Of a DNA stretch of 30,236 bases, positions 18,356-24,383 are shown piece by piece. The stretch lies in the IMG/VR virus record IMGVR_UViG_3300025736_000120, positions 1 through 30,236 of that record; one strand, 5' to 3'. The stretch comes from a virus. Positions within the stretch are counted from its first letter, which is position 1; every line of letters starts with the position of its first letter. Under the pieces are notes generated by a model. It saw nothing but the letters and a program-made list of their open reading frames with translations. It was not told the DNA's origin and made no database searches. The translations under genes and the position numbers were made by a program.

Positions 18356-20280
18356 TGACTAACCAAGAGAAAATAGCATTAGTAGTAGACAACACAGCTA
18401 CTATAGATAATATTAATGACCTCGGAATACTTAAGTTTGGCAAGATGTTCTTCCCGGAACGCTTTGACAGAGACTTTTCCGAGGTTCATTACATTATGGC
18501 TAGATTGCTCTTTAGAATATTAGATCCTTCCAAAGAATATGCTCTCGATAGGCAAGCTTACTTCTTAGTACATAGAGAAGCTGCTAAGACCACCATAGGG
18601 AGCTTTTTATTTCCAGCCTATATGATATACCTAAAAGGTCATACAATGTACGTTAGAAGCGATTTACTAGGCTGGGATAAGGCAATGGAAGAACGTTACC
18701 CACAACATATGTTAAGCCCTGGAATAGTTAAGATCAAGATAGGTGAAAACTTTATACTAATCACATCACAGACGAAGTTAAGAGCTGAAGGTTTTGTATC
18801 TTCTATTAAATCAGTTATAGAGAATAGACAAGACTTAGCTTTAGTATTCGGAGACAAAGATCCTAGAGTAATAGAAGAATCAGAAGAACGTAAAAAGAGT
18901 CATAAGATGTGGCGTATCAATTCATTTGTTACTTCTGATGAAACTATTGTATGGGCATTAGGTTCTGGTCAGCATATAAGAGGAATTAATGTTAATGGAT
19001 ATAGACCTTCTATGATTATTGTAGATGATATATATTCTCAAGAGAATACTAAGACTATAGAAGCCAGAGAGAAACTAAACTATTGGTATGATGCAGAGCT
19101 TATAAACAGTTGGGATAGTAGAAGAGGTAAAGTATTAACATTAGGTACATTAGTACATCCAGAAACTATATTCAAAGATCTTAAAGAAGATCCTAAAATA
19201 GAAGGTGTTAACAGACCTATTATAAGCAAGGAAGAATTGAAGAAGTTAATAGAGATGTGTTCTAAGACAGGAGAGTTCATAGTCCCTAATCATTTCGAAT
19301 GTGAAAAGATAGATAATGAGTTAAAGACATTATCCTGGAGAGATCACAAAGGATCATACTTTATATTGAACAAGTATAAGAATGCTTTACTTAAGCGTAA
19401 ACTAGATTACTTCTATCAAGAGTTCATGAATGAACCAATAGCTCCTGAGACTAAGATGATTTCACCTGATGCTTTTAGAAAGTTAGATTTAGACTTATAT
19501 ATAAAAAATAAAGTACAGATGGTAGAGTTTGATTTATGGGACCGTCATTGGGTAGGTCAATGTTTATTGTTTGCCGGATTAGATCCAGCTTCATCTATCG
19601 TTAATACTGCTGATGATACAGCTATTGTTGTGGCTGGTTTTGCTAGATGTTTTCCTTCTGCACCTGGAATGGATTTGTATCAAGCTGCTAAAGCATATCC
19701 TAAAGGAAAAGTGTTCCCTATTATAGTTCATATAGAAGGTGGAAAATATTCTATTACAGATTACCAGAAGATGCCAGGCATGGCAGAAGCTCTATTAAGA
19801 CTAGATGCAAAATATAAAATAGAAAGAATAAATGCTGAAGCAAACGGTCAACAAGAACAAATTGTTAGACAGATAAGCAAAGTATTCTCAGAACCTAATG
19901 AAGAAGCTGTAGCGATAAGAAGAAGAGTATTAGGAAAAGAAGAACCAAGAAAGACAGTTATCTGGAATGAGTTTAATCTGATACGAAAAGAAGAAAGAAT
20001 ATTAAGTATACTATTGCCCATAGTACAACAGTATAAAATAGTCTTATGCCCTAAGATACCAGAAATAACAATATTATATAATCAATTGTTAACTGTAGGT
20101 TTTGCTAGTCATGAAGATTATCCTGATGCATTTGCTACAGCATTAAAGCATGTAGAACTACCTGAAATAGATGATAAGTTTGTAGCTGAGAAAACTGGCA
20201 AAGTATCTAAGGCTTCAACAGATACTCGTAAAGCGAGACTAATCGAAGCCTATGGAGCTGATTGGTGGATGTATAACTAA
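18355..20280 (+). CDS. terL: Terminase large subunit (TerL)
   Basis: 641 aa, full length for this family. The N-terminal packaging ATPase has a Walker A-like HREAAKTT at residues 73-80 and a Walker B MIIVDD at 220-225. The C-terminal RNase H-fold nuclease has GLDPASS with D410, a DDTA at 420-423, an acidic motif (AEANGQ, E495) and a final D591 in EDYPDAF. It translocates DNA into the prohead and cuts the concatemer, working with a small terminase and the portal. The ATG overlaps the stop of the holin-like gene, so translation is probably coupled. Its own stop (20278-20280) overlaps that of the convergent terS-like gene on the other strand. The full set of catalytic residues argues for an active enzyme. 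Confidence 0.95.
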   Translation: MTNQEKIALVVDNTATIDNINDLGILKFGKMFFPERFDRDFSEVHYIMARLLFRILDPSKEYALDRQAYFLVHREAAKTTIGSFLFPAYMIYLKGHTMYVRSDLLGWDKAMEERYPQHMLSPGIVKIKIGENFILITSQTKLRAEGFVSSIKSVIENRQDLALVFGDKDPRVIEESEERKKSHKMWRINSFVTSDETIVWALGSGQHIRGINVNGYRPSMIIVDDIYSQENTKTIEAREKLNYWYDAELINSWDSRRGKVLTLGTLVHPETIFKDLKEDPKIEGVNRPIISKEELKKLIEMCSKTGEFIVPNHFECEKIDNELKTLSWRDHKGSYFILNKYKNALLKRKLDYFYQEFMNEPIAPETKMISPDAFRKLDLDLYIKNKVQMVEFDLWDRHWVGQCLLFAGLDPASSIVNTADDTAIVVAGFARCFPSAPGMDLYQAAKAYPKGKVFPIIVHIEGGKYSITDYQKMPGMAEALLRLDAKYKIERINAEANGQQEQIVRQISKVFSEPNEEAVAIRRRVLGKEEPRKTVIWNEFNLIRKEERILSILLPIVQQYKIVLCPKIPEITILYNQLLTVGFASHEDYPDAFATALKHVELPEIDDKFVAEKTGKVSKASTDTRKARLIEAYGADWWMYN

Positions 20281-21017
20281 GATACATTCTGATTCTTAAT
20301 GATCTTCTCTTCTATCTCTTTATTAACGCGTTCCTGATCTACTTTATTACTACTCACATTAACATTACTTTCAGTTAATCTTACCATAGTTTCCAAAGCA
20401 TATTGTCTCATAGAAGCTGGATAGTTTTTGTTATCAATGATCTTACTAAGTCTTTTAGCTACTTCATCTGGTCCGTTGCCAGTAGATTCAAAAGATTTCT
20501 TTAATGTTCCCACAATGTTTTCCTTTCGCATATATTCTATAAAGTTAGGATTATCTAATATATATCCTAATAATGATTCTATTTTACTTGATGATTTATA
20601 TTTAGTATGAGTAGCATTGAATGCATCATACAGGTCCATACCTTCTGACAGATAGAATAAGAATAGTTTATCCCTGGCAGAGATATACTTCTTAGGAGTA
20701 TTAGCTTTAGTATCCCTAGACCATTTAAATATCTTACGCCTAAACTTATTGTTATCTAAATATAAAATGTTATTGTATACATAACCAGCAGGGAAGCTAA
20801 TCTTAACAAACGAAGTATTCTTGCCCTTGAGAGACTTCTTAAAGTTTTTACGATACAATACAGGGACATAATAGCCATTATCACTCTTGACATAGCTTCC
20901 GGCTTTACAGTCTTCTAGCGAGGTTATACAGAGCTCAGAAGCAATGAACTCTTGCTCGTTCTCAAAAACTAAAACATCTTCTTTACCTGTTTTCTTATGT
21001 ACAGTATATTTGATCAT
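20277..21017 (-). CDS. Probable terminase small subunit-like protein, 246 aa
   Basis: ATG at 21017 behind AAGGGCAAGAAG. The C-terminal half resembles phage small terminases: a helix-turn-helix-like segment FYLSEGMDLYDAFNATHTKY, then SSKIESLLGYILDNPNFIEYM (compare the common pattern of A-ARLL-NPKVQAYI), and later IIDNKNYPASMRQYALETM, which matches the R-x-x-ALE-x-x-x-KL helix of that family. The first 110 residues are basic and beta-rich and unassigned. Small terminases recognise the packaging site and regulate TerL. Its unusual feature is orientation: it converges with terL, their stop codons overlapping by four bases, rather than preceding it in one operon. A DNA-binding regulator is the main alternative. 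Confidence 0.85.
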   Translation of the reverse strand: MIKYTVHKKTGKEDVLVFENEQEFIASELCITSLEDCKAGSYVKSDNGYYVPVLYRKNFKKSLKGKNTSFVKISFPAGYVYNNILYLDNNKFRRKIFKWSRDTKANTPKKYISARDKLFLFYLSEGMDLYDAFNATHTKYKSSSKIESLLGYILDNPNFIEYMRKENIVGTLKKSFESTGNGPDEVAKRLSKIIDNKNYPASMRQYALETMVRLTESNVNVSSNKVDQERVNKEIEEKIIKNQNVS

Positions 21018-21051
21018 AATCTTCTTGCCCTTGCAGTTTTTAATTCAAAGA

Positions 21052-21094
21052 TAAAAAAAAACAGTACAATATGCAAATAAGCATAGAGTACTGT
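21052..21094 (-). terminator. Rho-independent terminator, minus strand
   Basis: ACAGTAC (21061-21067) pairs with GTACTGT (21088-21094). A second inner stem ATGC/GCAT flanks the loop. On the minus strand the hairpin is followed by an uninterrupted run of T (21052-21060). It lies just after the 102-aa minus-strand gene and before the terS-like gene, so the latter may need its own promoter or readthrough. This is the clearest terminator in the window. Confidence 0.85.
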
Positions 21095-21099
21095 AATAA

Positions 21100-21408
21100 T
21101 TAAAAAGGACAATTAGTAATATCATAGTCAGGTAGATCTTCATGATCATCACCGTTAGCTCGATCATCAGGTGGAATACCTAAGATACTATCATAGAATT
21201 CATTTAGTTCTTTGAGTGGTACATTCATAAAGGCAGCTATATGCTTATTAGGTTTACGTATAGTATCTTTGTAAGCATCAAGATTATAACGATGAACTTC
21301 ACATTCTAAATGAGCTTGTTCTAATAAAAGATAGTCATCTATATTAGGTTCAGGTTGATCATCACGATCAATAAGACTTTGTATGTAGTTGTTAGGATGA
21401 TTAGGCAT
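21100..21408 (-). CDS. Acidic hypothetical protein, 102 aa
   Basis: The start is the ATG at 21408 behind GGAG (minus strand, 8 bases away); the TTG at 21420 overlaps that ribosome site and is rejected. The sequence is acidic, with two D/E-rich ends (DRDDQPEPNIDDYLLLE and DDRANGDDHEDLPDYD) around a helical middle (AHLECEVHRYNLDAYKDTI, PLKELNEFYDSILG). No family or catalytic motif is recognised. It is one of a series of small minus-strand genes separated by hairpins. Small acidic early phage proteins often act as inhibitors of host proteins, but nothing here shows that directly. Confidence 0.85.
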   Translation of the reverse strand: MPNHPNNYIQSLIDRDDQPEPNIDDYLLLEQAHLECEVHRYNLDAYKDTIRKPNKHIAAFMNVPLKELNEFYDSILGIPPDDRANGDDHEDLPDYDITNCPF

Positions 21409-21489
21409 AATTAACTCCATTAAGTAAGTAATAAAATAACAATTATTAATAGATAAGGGATTCTCTTGCCCTTACAGAATTTAAAACAT

Positions 21490-21517
21490 ACTTGGTACAA
21501 CGTTAGTCATACCAAGT
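21490..21517 (-). terminator. Hairpin after the 122-aa minus-strand gene
   Basis: ACTTGGTA (21490-21497) and TACCAAGT (21510-21517) form an 8-bp stem with a 12-base loop, eight bases after the stop of the upstream minus-strand gene. On that strand it is followed by ATGTTTTAAATT, a weak T-run. It is likely a terminator or 3'-end stabiliser. Confidence 0.55.
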
Positions 21518-21524
21518 AATAAAT

Positions 21525-21893
21525 TTATGCAGTAACAGGAGCTATAAATGTAGGAATAGCAGCAAGAGCTTTAACAAACTCTAAGCTTTCCTTAAATATA
21601 ACAGAAACATCTTCTCTTCCTTTTACCGGACGAGCTGTGTATTTACTACCTTCAACAGTAATAGAACCATTGGATTCAATATACTTAGCTAAGTTATTAA
21701 AACCAGCAAGTGTAGCTTCATCCCAATCATAATGACTGAATTTCTTTTCACCATCAGCATTAACAGAATATTTAGCCATTGGTGTGCAATACTCAGCATT
21801 AGCTTTTCTTGTTGACTTGTTAAACTCACCACTAAGTGCGGTTAAAGCAGTTTCTACTGATTGTAGTACGTTAGGAGTTTGTGCGTTTTCCAT
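21525..21893 (-). CDS. Hypothetical protein, 122 aa
   Basis: ATG at 21893 behind AAGGA. The product looks soluble and mixed alpha/beta: an N-terminal helix (VLQSVETALTALSGEF), a central part with YDWDEATLAGFNNLAKYIES, a short beta-rich stretch (GSITVEGSKYTARPV) and a C-terminal helix (SLEFVKALAAI). No family was recognised. Upstream on the minus strand lies a CTGTACAC element (about 65 bases before the start), and downstream a hairpin, so it looks like a single-gene transcription unit. Its position in the probable early leftward block suggests an accessory or host-takeover role, which is inference. Confidence 0.85.
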   Translation of the reverse strand: MENAQTPNVLQSVETALTALSGEFNKSTRKANAEYCTPMAKYSVNADGEKKFSHYDWDEATLAGFNNLAKYIESNGSITVEGSKYTARPVKGREDVSVIFKESLEFVKALAAIPTFIAPVTA

Positions 21894-21943
21894 GATAAAT
21901 CCTTAATAAGTTGTAAAAGTAATTGTATGATATTGAATGAAAA

Positions 21944-21958
21944 TATCCAAGTGTACAG
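21944..21958 (-). promoter_or_regulatory. CTGTACAC element, copy D (candidate phage promoter)
   Basis: Minus strand reads CTGTACACTTGGATA, matching CTGTACACYTKGATA shared with two other minus-strand copies. It starts 65 bases before the ATG at 21893. Its left part overlaps the right arm of the hairpin at 21947-21972. Confidence 0.5.
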
Positions 21959-21972
21959 ATAGATACACTTGG
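21947..21972 (-). terminator. Hairpin after the 49-aa minus-strand gene
   Basis: CCAAGTGTA (21947-21955) pairs with TACACTTGG (21964-21972), a 9-bp stem with an 8-base loop, followed on the minus strand by ATATTTTCATT. It lies about 40 bases after the stop of the 49-aa gene and contains part of the CTGTACAC element, so terminator and promoter signals are nested. Confidence 0.55.
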
Positions 21973-22012
21973 AATAAAGTAGAGAGTAATAATATGGAAT
22001 AAAGAGATAATA

Positions 22013-22162
22013 TTAAGTTATAAGCTTATCACATGACTTCTGTAAATCACTACGTGTAAGATAGTCATAAGCTTTACAAACTAAAGTACTAACTACATAG
22101 AATGTAGATATAGAACCAAGGAATATGCAAAAAGCTATTGTAGCATCTATTTGAGAATACAT
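22013..22162 (-). CDS. Small single-pass membrane protein, 49 aa
   Basis: A short gene with ATG at 22162, preceded at the same distance by the same GGAGTCTATT ribosome site as its neighbour at 22470. The product begins MYSQIDAT, followed by a hydrophobic stretch of about 20 residues (IAFCIFLGSISTFYVVSTLV) and a charged tail (CKAYDYLTRSDLQKSCDKLIT). It starts 14 bases after the stop of the 97-aa gene, so the two form an operon, and a hairpin follows. Function unknown. A membrane-acting accessory role (for example superinfection exclusion or holin-like) would fit the topology but is not shown. Confidence 0.7.
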   Translation of the reverse strand: MYSQIDATIAFCIFLGSISTFYVVSTLVCKAYDYLTRSDLQKSCDKLIT

Positions 22163-22176
22163 AATAGACTCCATAA

Positions 22177-22470
22177 TTAAGTAAAACAAGATTTCATAGG
22201 TATATGTCTATCTAAGATAAACGAATGATTACGAGCAAAAGGATGCAAATCATAATCATTATAAAAAGGAACTGGGACATTATCAAATAAATGATCATCA
22301 TCCATATCATGAATAAGATCAAATTCAATATTAGTATTATCATCAATACTAAAACCTTCACCAAAGAAACTAAGATCAAATGTATCAATAGTGATGTTTT
22401 CAGTAGGTGCAATATAATGAGGTCTATCTTTGATGCGAATAGACCTTTTCATTGGATGGTATTTAGACAT
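22177..22470 (-). CDS. Hypothetical protein, 97 aa
   Basis: The start is ATG 22470 behind GGAGTCTATT; the longer TTG start at 22482 overlaps this ribosome site. The product starts basic (MSKYHPMKRSIRIKDRPHYI) and becomes strongly acidic (NIEFDLIHDMDDDHLFDNVPV), ending in a histidine-containing tail. There is no recognised domain. A CTGTACAC element lies 43 bases before the start, and the 49-aa membrane protein follows in the same operon. The charge split suggests a small regulatory or inhibitory protein, but no function can be assigned. Confidence 0.85.
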   Translation of the reverse strand: MSKYHPMKRSIRIKDRPHYIAPTENITIDTFDLSFFGEGFSIDDNTNIEFDLIHDMDDDHLFDNVPVPFYNDYDLHPFARNHSFILDRHIPMKSCFT

Positions 22471-22498
22471 AATAGACTCCAAGTTAGTTAATAATAAA

Positions 22499-22513
22499 TA
22501 TCAAAGTGTACAG
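22499..22513 (-). promoter_or_regulatory. CTGTACAC element, copy C (candidate phage promoter)
   Basis: Minus strand reads CTGTACACTTTGATA, starting 43 bases before the ATG at 22470. It lies in an imperfect inverted repeat, with ATCAAGT upstream and ACTTTGAT at its end. No usual -35/-10 pair is evident nearby. Confidence 0.5.
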
Positions 22514-22581
22514 TTATGAAACTTGATAATAAAGAAGAGAGCCCTTGCCATTGGTTGCTTGCCATTGATGTAATTTAAAGA

Positions 22582-22603
22582 GAGTGTGCAGTTAAGCACA
22601 CTC
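22582..22603 (-). terminator. Hairpin after the 75-aa minus-strand gene
   Basis: GAGTGTGC (22582-22589) and GCACACTC (22596-22603) form a perfect 8-bp stem with a 6-base loop. On the minus strand TCTTTAAATT follows. It lies seven bases after the stop at 22610, a typical terminator position. Confidence 0.6.
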
Positions 22604-22609
22604 AATGTA

Positions 22610-22837
22610 TTAATTATCACCATGAGCTTGAGAATATAAATACTCTTCGAGCTTCTCATCAAAGTCTAGTTGTTCATCACGATTAGCCACATTGGTGATG
22701 TGATGTTCACACAACGCTATAGATTCATCTAACTCATTAGGAACATAATTAGCTAAGCGAAGGCATTCTTCTCTAGCTATCTTCATTTCACGCAAGTCTT
22801 TAGTTGCTTCTATCAATCTTCTCATTGTCTTAGTCAT
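22610..22837 (-). CDS. Small helical hypothetical protein, 75 aa
   Basis: The start is ATG 22837 behind GGAGACTATT; the frame is open further upstream to 22984, but that part would run through the CTGTACAC element and has no ribosome site. The product MTKTMRRLIEATKDLREM is basic and helical at first, then acidic (DEQLDFDEKLEEYLYSQ) with a CEHH motif near the middle. It is the first gene of the leftward block, next to the divergent control region, and has its own element upstream and hairpin downstream. No family is recognised; an early regulatory or host-takeover role is plausible from position only. Confidence 0.85.
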   Translation of the reverse strand: MTKTMRRLIEATKDLREMKIAREECLRLANYVPNELDESIALCEHHITNVANRDEQLDFDEKLEEYLYSQAHGDN

Positions 22838-22867
22838 AATAGTCTCCAAGGTTATTATCAATCTAAT

Positions 22868-22882
22868 TATCAAGGTGTACAG
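22868..22882 (-). promoter_or_regulatory. CTGTACAC element, copy B (candidate phage promoter)
   Basis: Minus strand reads CTGTACACCTTGATA, starting 45 bases before the ATG at 22837. ATTATC upstream and GATAAT overlapping its end form a loose inverted repeat. The same core precedes two other minus-strand genes and one plus-strand gene. Confidence 0.5.
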
Positions 22883-22915
22883 ACAAGAAAGAAGATAATA
22901 GAGTAGAGAAATAGA

Positions 22916-23009
22916 AATACCCATAGAACGCACACAAAACAGTTCTAAGGCGATGTAAAGGTGAAACTGATACCTAACATCCAATATGATATAAAATACC
23001 CTTAGAACG
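22916..23009 (+). repeat. Direct and inverted repeats in the control region
   Basis: AATACCCATAGAACG (22916-22930) recurs as AATACCCTTAGAACG (22995-23009) with one change. GTTCTAAGG (22942-22950) is the inverse of CCTTAGAAC (23000-23008). The arrangement suggests protein-binding sites such as operators or origin iterons for the adjacent leftward genes. Confidence 0.5.
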
Positions 23010-23154
23010 ATTAAAATAGAATGATGCTAGTATATATCTTATAATACTACATACACTCTCTATAGTAATAGATAGCTAGTATATACAGGTATAAGTAGTA
23101 GTGTAATACTACGTATACTAATGGTGTTACTATAGAAGTATTATATATATCCTT

Positions 23155-23298
23155 ATGAGCCAACCGCCCACGGGTGTGTGTGCACGTTATATATATGGAG
23201 AGAAGAATGATGAGATTATAGCTGGTTTAGGTGTCGTTATGATGATAGCCTACTGGAGTTGTAGTTGGCTAGCGACATTGATGTCGGGAGCTGAATAG
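23155..23298 (+). CDS. Possible small membrane protein, 47 aa (uncertain)
   Basis: An ATG at 23155 opens a frame MSQPPTGVCARYIYGEKNDE followed by a hydrophobic stretch (IIAGLGVVMMIAYWSCSWLA) and TLMSGAE. The hydrophobic core looks like a membrane helix, which favours a real product. Against it, no ribosome site precedes the ATG, and the region is otherwise rich in regulatory repeats. A later start at the internal ATG pair (23242) also lacks a ribosome site. Treat as a candidate only. Confidence 0.3.
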   Translation: MSQPPTGVCARYIYGEKNDEIIAGLGVVMMIAYWSCSWLATLMSGAE

Positions 23299-23321
23299 TA
23301 TCGGAGCGTACAGATTTAAAG

Positions 23322-23352
23322 CCCACCCCACCCCCTATGACCTACGGGGGGG
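23322..23352 (+). other. C-tract/G-tract hairpin in AT-rich DNA
   Basis: CCCACCCCACCCCC (23322-23335) is followed ten bases later by seven G (23346-23352). The C5 and G runs can pair, extended by TA/TA with a bulged C. Such a G/C-dense element stands out sharply in this AT-rich sequence. It could be a strong structured RNA or DNA element, a pausing or termination site, or part of an origin. No T-run follows it. Confidence 0.55.
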
Positions 23353-23424
23353 ATAGACTTACTTTCGTAGAAGTTCGTAGATGCTTGAAGTACCTACACA
23401 CATATGGTGTTATTTTACAGTTAT

Positions 23425-23433
23425 TGTTATAAT
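23425..23433 (+). promoter_or_regulatory. Extended -10 promoter TGTTATAAT
   Basis: A perfect TGnTATAAT lies about 110 bases before the first rightward gene. No good -35 is present at 16-18 bases, which extended -10 promoters do not strictly need. It would allow the host sigma-70 enzyme to transcribe the rightward genes. Confidence 0.5.
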
Positions 23434-23493
23434 ATATTTTTTTATAATTTTCTACTTTAATTCCTACTCTCTACAATCTATCAACTTACCTAT

Positions 23494-23501
23494 CTGTACA
23501 C
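23494..23501 (+). promoter_or_regulatory. CTGTACAC element, copy A (rightward)
   Basis: CTGTACAC followed by CTTAACTAAC, starting 50 bases before the ATG at 23544. This is the only plus-strand copy of the 8-mer and sits before the first gene of the rightward block. The GATA end shared by the other copies is missing here. Confidence 0.5.
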
Positions 23502-23543
23502 CTTAACTAACTACTTTTCTTTCAAAAGATATAGGAGATTGAT

Positions 23544-23894
23544 ATGAAATATTTAATAATGTTATTTATATTATGTTATGGGCTAGGAGCTTATGACGGC
23601 AGCAAAGACAAAGATGCAGATGAATTTGTATTGACTTACGCCAAAGATGCATTTGTATGGGATATACATCATTCGGATACTACATTCAAGAATGTATATA
23701 TAATAAAGCATCCTGAGTTTGCTAATGGATGCATAACGTTTTTGACTTTAGACACACTAAGAGTACAAATGTGCAGTCAGTATTATATAATCAATAATTA
23801 TTATAGACTTACGAAGAAAACGCCACCGGAAGATAAAAAGATTAGAAATAAAAAAATAGTTCATAATTATTATAGAAAAACTAAAGGGAAGTGA
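23544..23894 (+). CDS. Exported or membrane-anchored hypothetical protein, 116 aa
   Basis: ATG at 23544 behind AGGAG. The first 16 residues (MKYLIMLFILCYGLGA) form a signal peptide or membrane anchor, with no proper lipobox at the single early cysteine. The rest is polar with two further cysteines (FANGCITF and VQMCSQYY), and the last 30 residues are lysine-rich (KKTPPEDKKIRNKK). This suggests a protein placed in the periplasm or on the inner membrane. It is the first gene of the rightward block and is preceded by a CTGTACAC element and an extended -10. Function unknown; interference with superinfection at the envelope is one possibility. Confidence 0.85.
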   Translation: MKYLIMLFILCYGLGAYDGSKDKDADEFVLTYAKDAFVWDIHHSDTTFKNVYIIKHPEFANGCITFLTLDTLRVQMCSQYYIINNYYRLTKKTPPEDKKIRNKKIVHNYYRKTKGK

Positions 23895-23899
23895 TTAAA

Positions 23900-24376
23900 A
23901 TGAATAAAGAAAAACAAGAAGCTTTATCTAAGCTATTAGGAATAGAGGATCTATTTGGTAACGAAGATCCTATGTTAAATCTTATAGTTACACCGGATAA
24001 CGAGAATATGTGCTATTACAATAATAGACAGTATATGATTTTAGAACCTAGTGATGTAAGACCAATGCTAGATAAGAATATAATGAATACTTTATATGCT
24101 ATTCCTCCTGATATTTATATGAAACATTCTACTTTATCAAAAGAAGTTCAACCATTCGTAGAAGCATTTCAGTTTCTATTTTGTCAATCTGATAAACTAG
24201 ATTATGCCAATGATGTGTTAAAGAACTTTTTATTCGATAATGAAGCCTTCTTATCGGATGTCATAGAAAACGTCTCTACAGGGCTTTTGCTGACCTCAGA
24301 GGATGCTTCAGAGGACATGATTAAGCTTAATGATAAAGAGTATTGGATATATACTTATCCTGAAACTAAATATTGA
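23900..24376 (+). CDS. Hypothetical protein, 158 aa
   Basis: The start is ATG 23900, behind AAGGGAAG; a GTG at 23891 is possible but lies only a few bases after the purine-rich site. The product looks soluble, acidic and largely helical (KEKQEALSKLLGIEDLF, VQPFVEAFQFLFCQ, DYANDVLKNFLFDNEAF). A YYNNRQYMIL stretch near residue 40 looks like a beta-hairpin. No known domain or motif is recognised. It follows the previous stop by a few bases and its stop is 8 bases before the next ATG, so it belongs to the rightward operon. Confidence 0.85.
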   Translation: MNKEKQEALSKLLGIEDLFGNEDPMLNLIVTPDNENMCYYNNRQYMILEPSDVRPMLDKNIMNTLYAIPPDIYMKHSTLSKEVQPFVEAFQFLFCQSDKLDYANDVLKNFLFDNEAFLSDVIENVSTGLLLTSEDASEDMIKLNDKEYWIYTYPETKY

Positions 24377-24383
24377 GGTTAAA

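Larger units (their letters stand above)
22838..23543 (+). other. Divergent control region, mostly non-coding
   Basis: About 700 bases between the leftward block and the rightward genes, without any long ORF. Contents seen: a CTGTACAC element for each direction; repeats and an inverted repeat at 22916-23009; GCTAGTATATA twice (23026-23036 and 23075-23085); a 6-bp hairpin GTAGTA/TACTAC at 23095-23112; one possible 47-codon ORF; a C/G tract at 23322-23352; TTCGTAGA twice (23364 and 23374); and an extended -10 promoter at 23425. It is a candidate early promoter region and possibly a replication origin; the latter is speculative. Confidence 0.7.

Noticed and set aside
22838-22984. N-terminal extension of the 75-aa minus-strand gene
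   Set aside because: No ribosome site at 22984, and the extension covers the CTGTACAC element; ATG 22837 has GGAG at the usual distance.
22838-23543. tRNA or other structured RNA gene in the control region
   Set aside because: No cloverleaf with a T-loop motif was found on either strand; only short hairpins are visible.
24330-24383. Upstream TTG start extending the 137-aa gene
   Set aside because: It would overlap the previous gene by 47 bases without a ribosome site, while ATG 24384 follows GAGGT.
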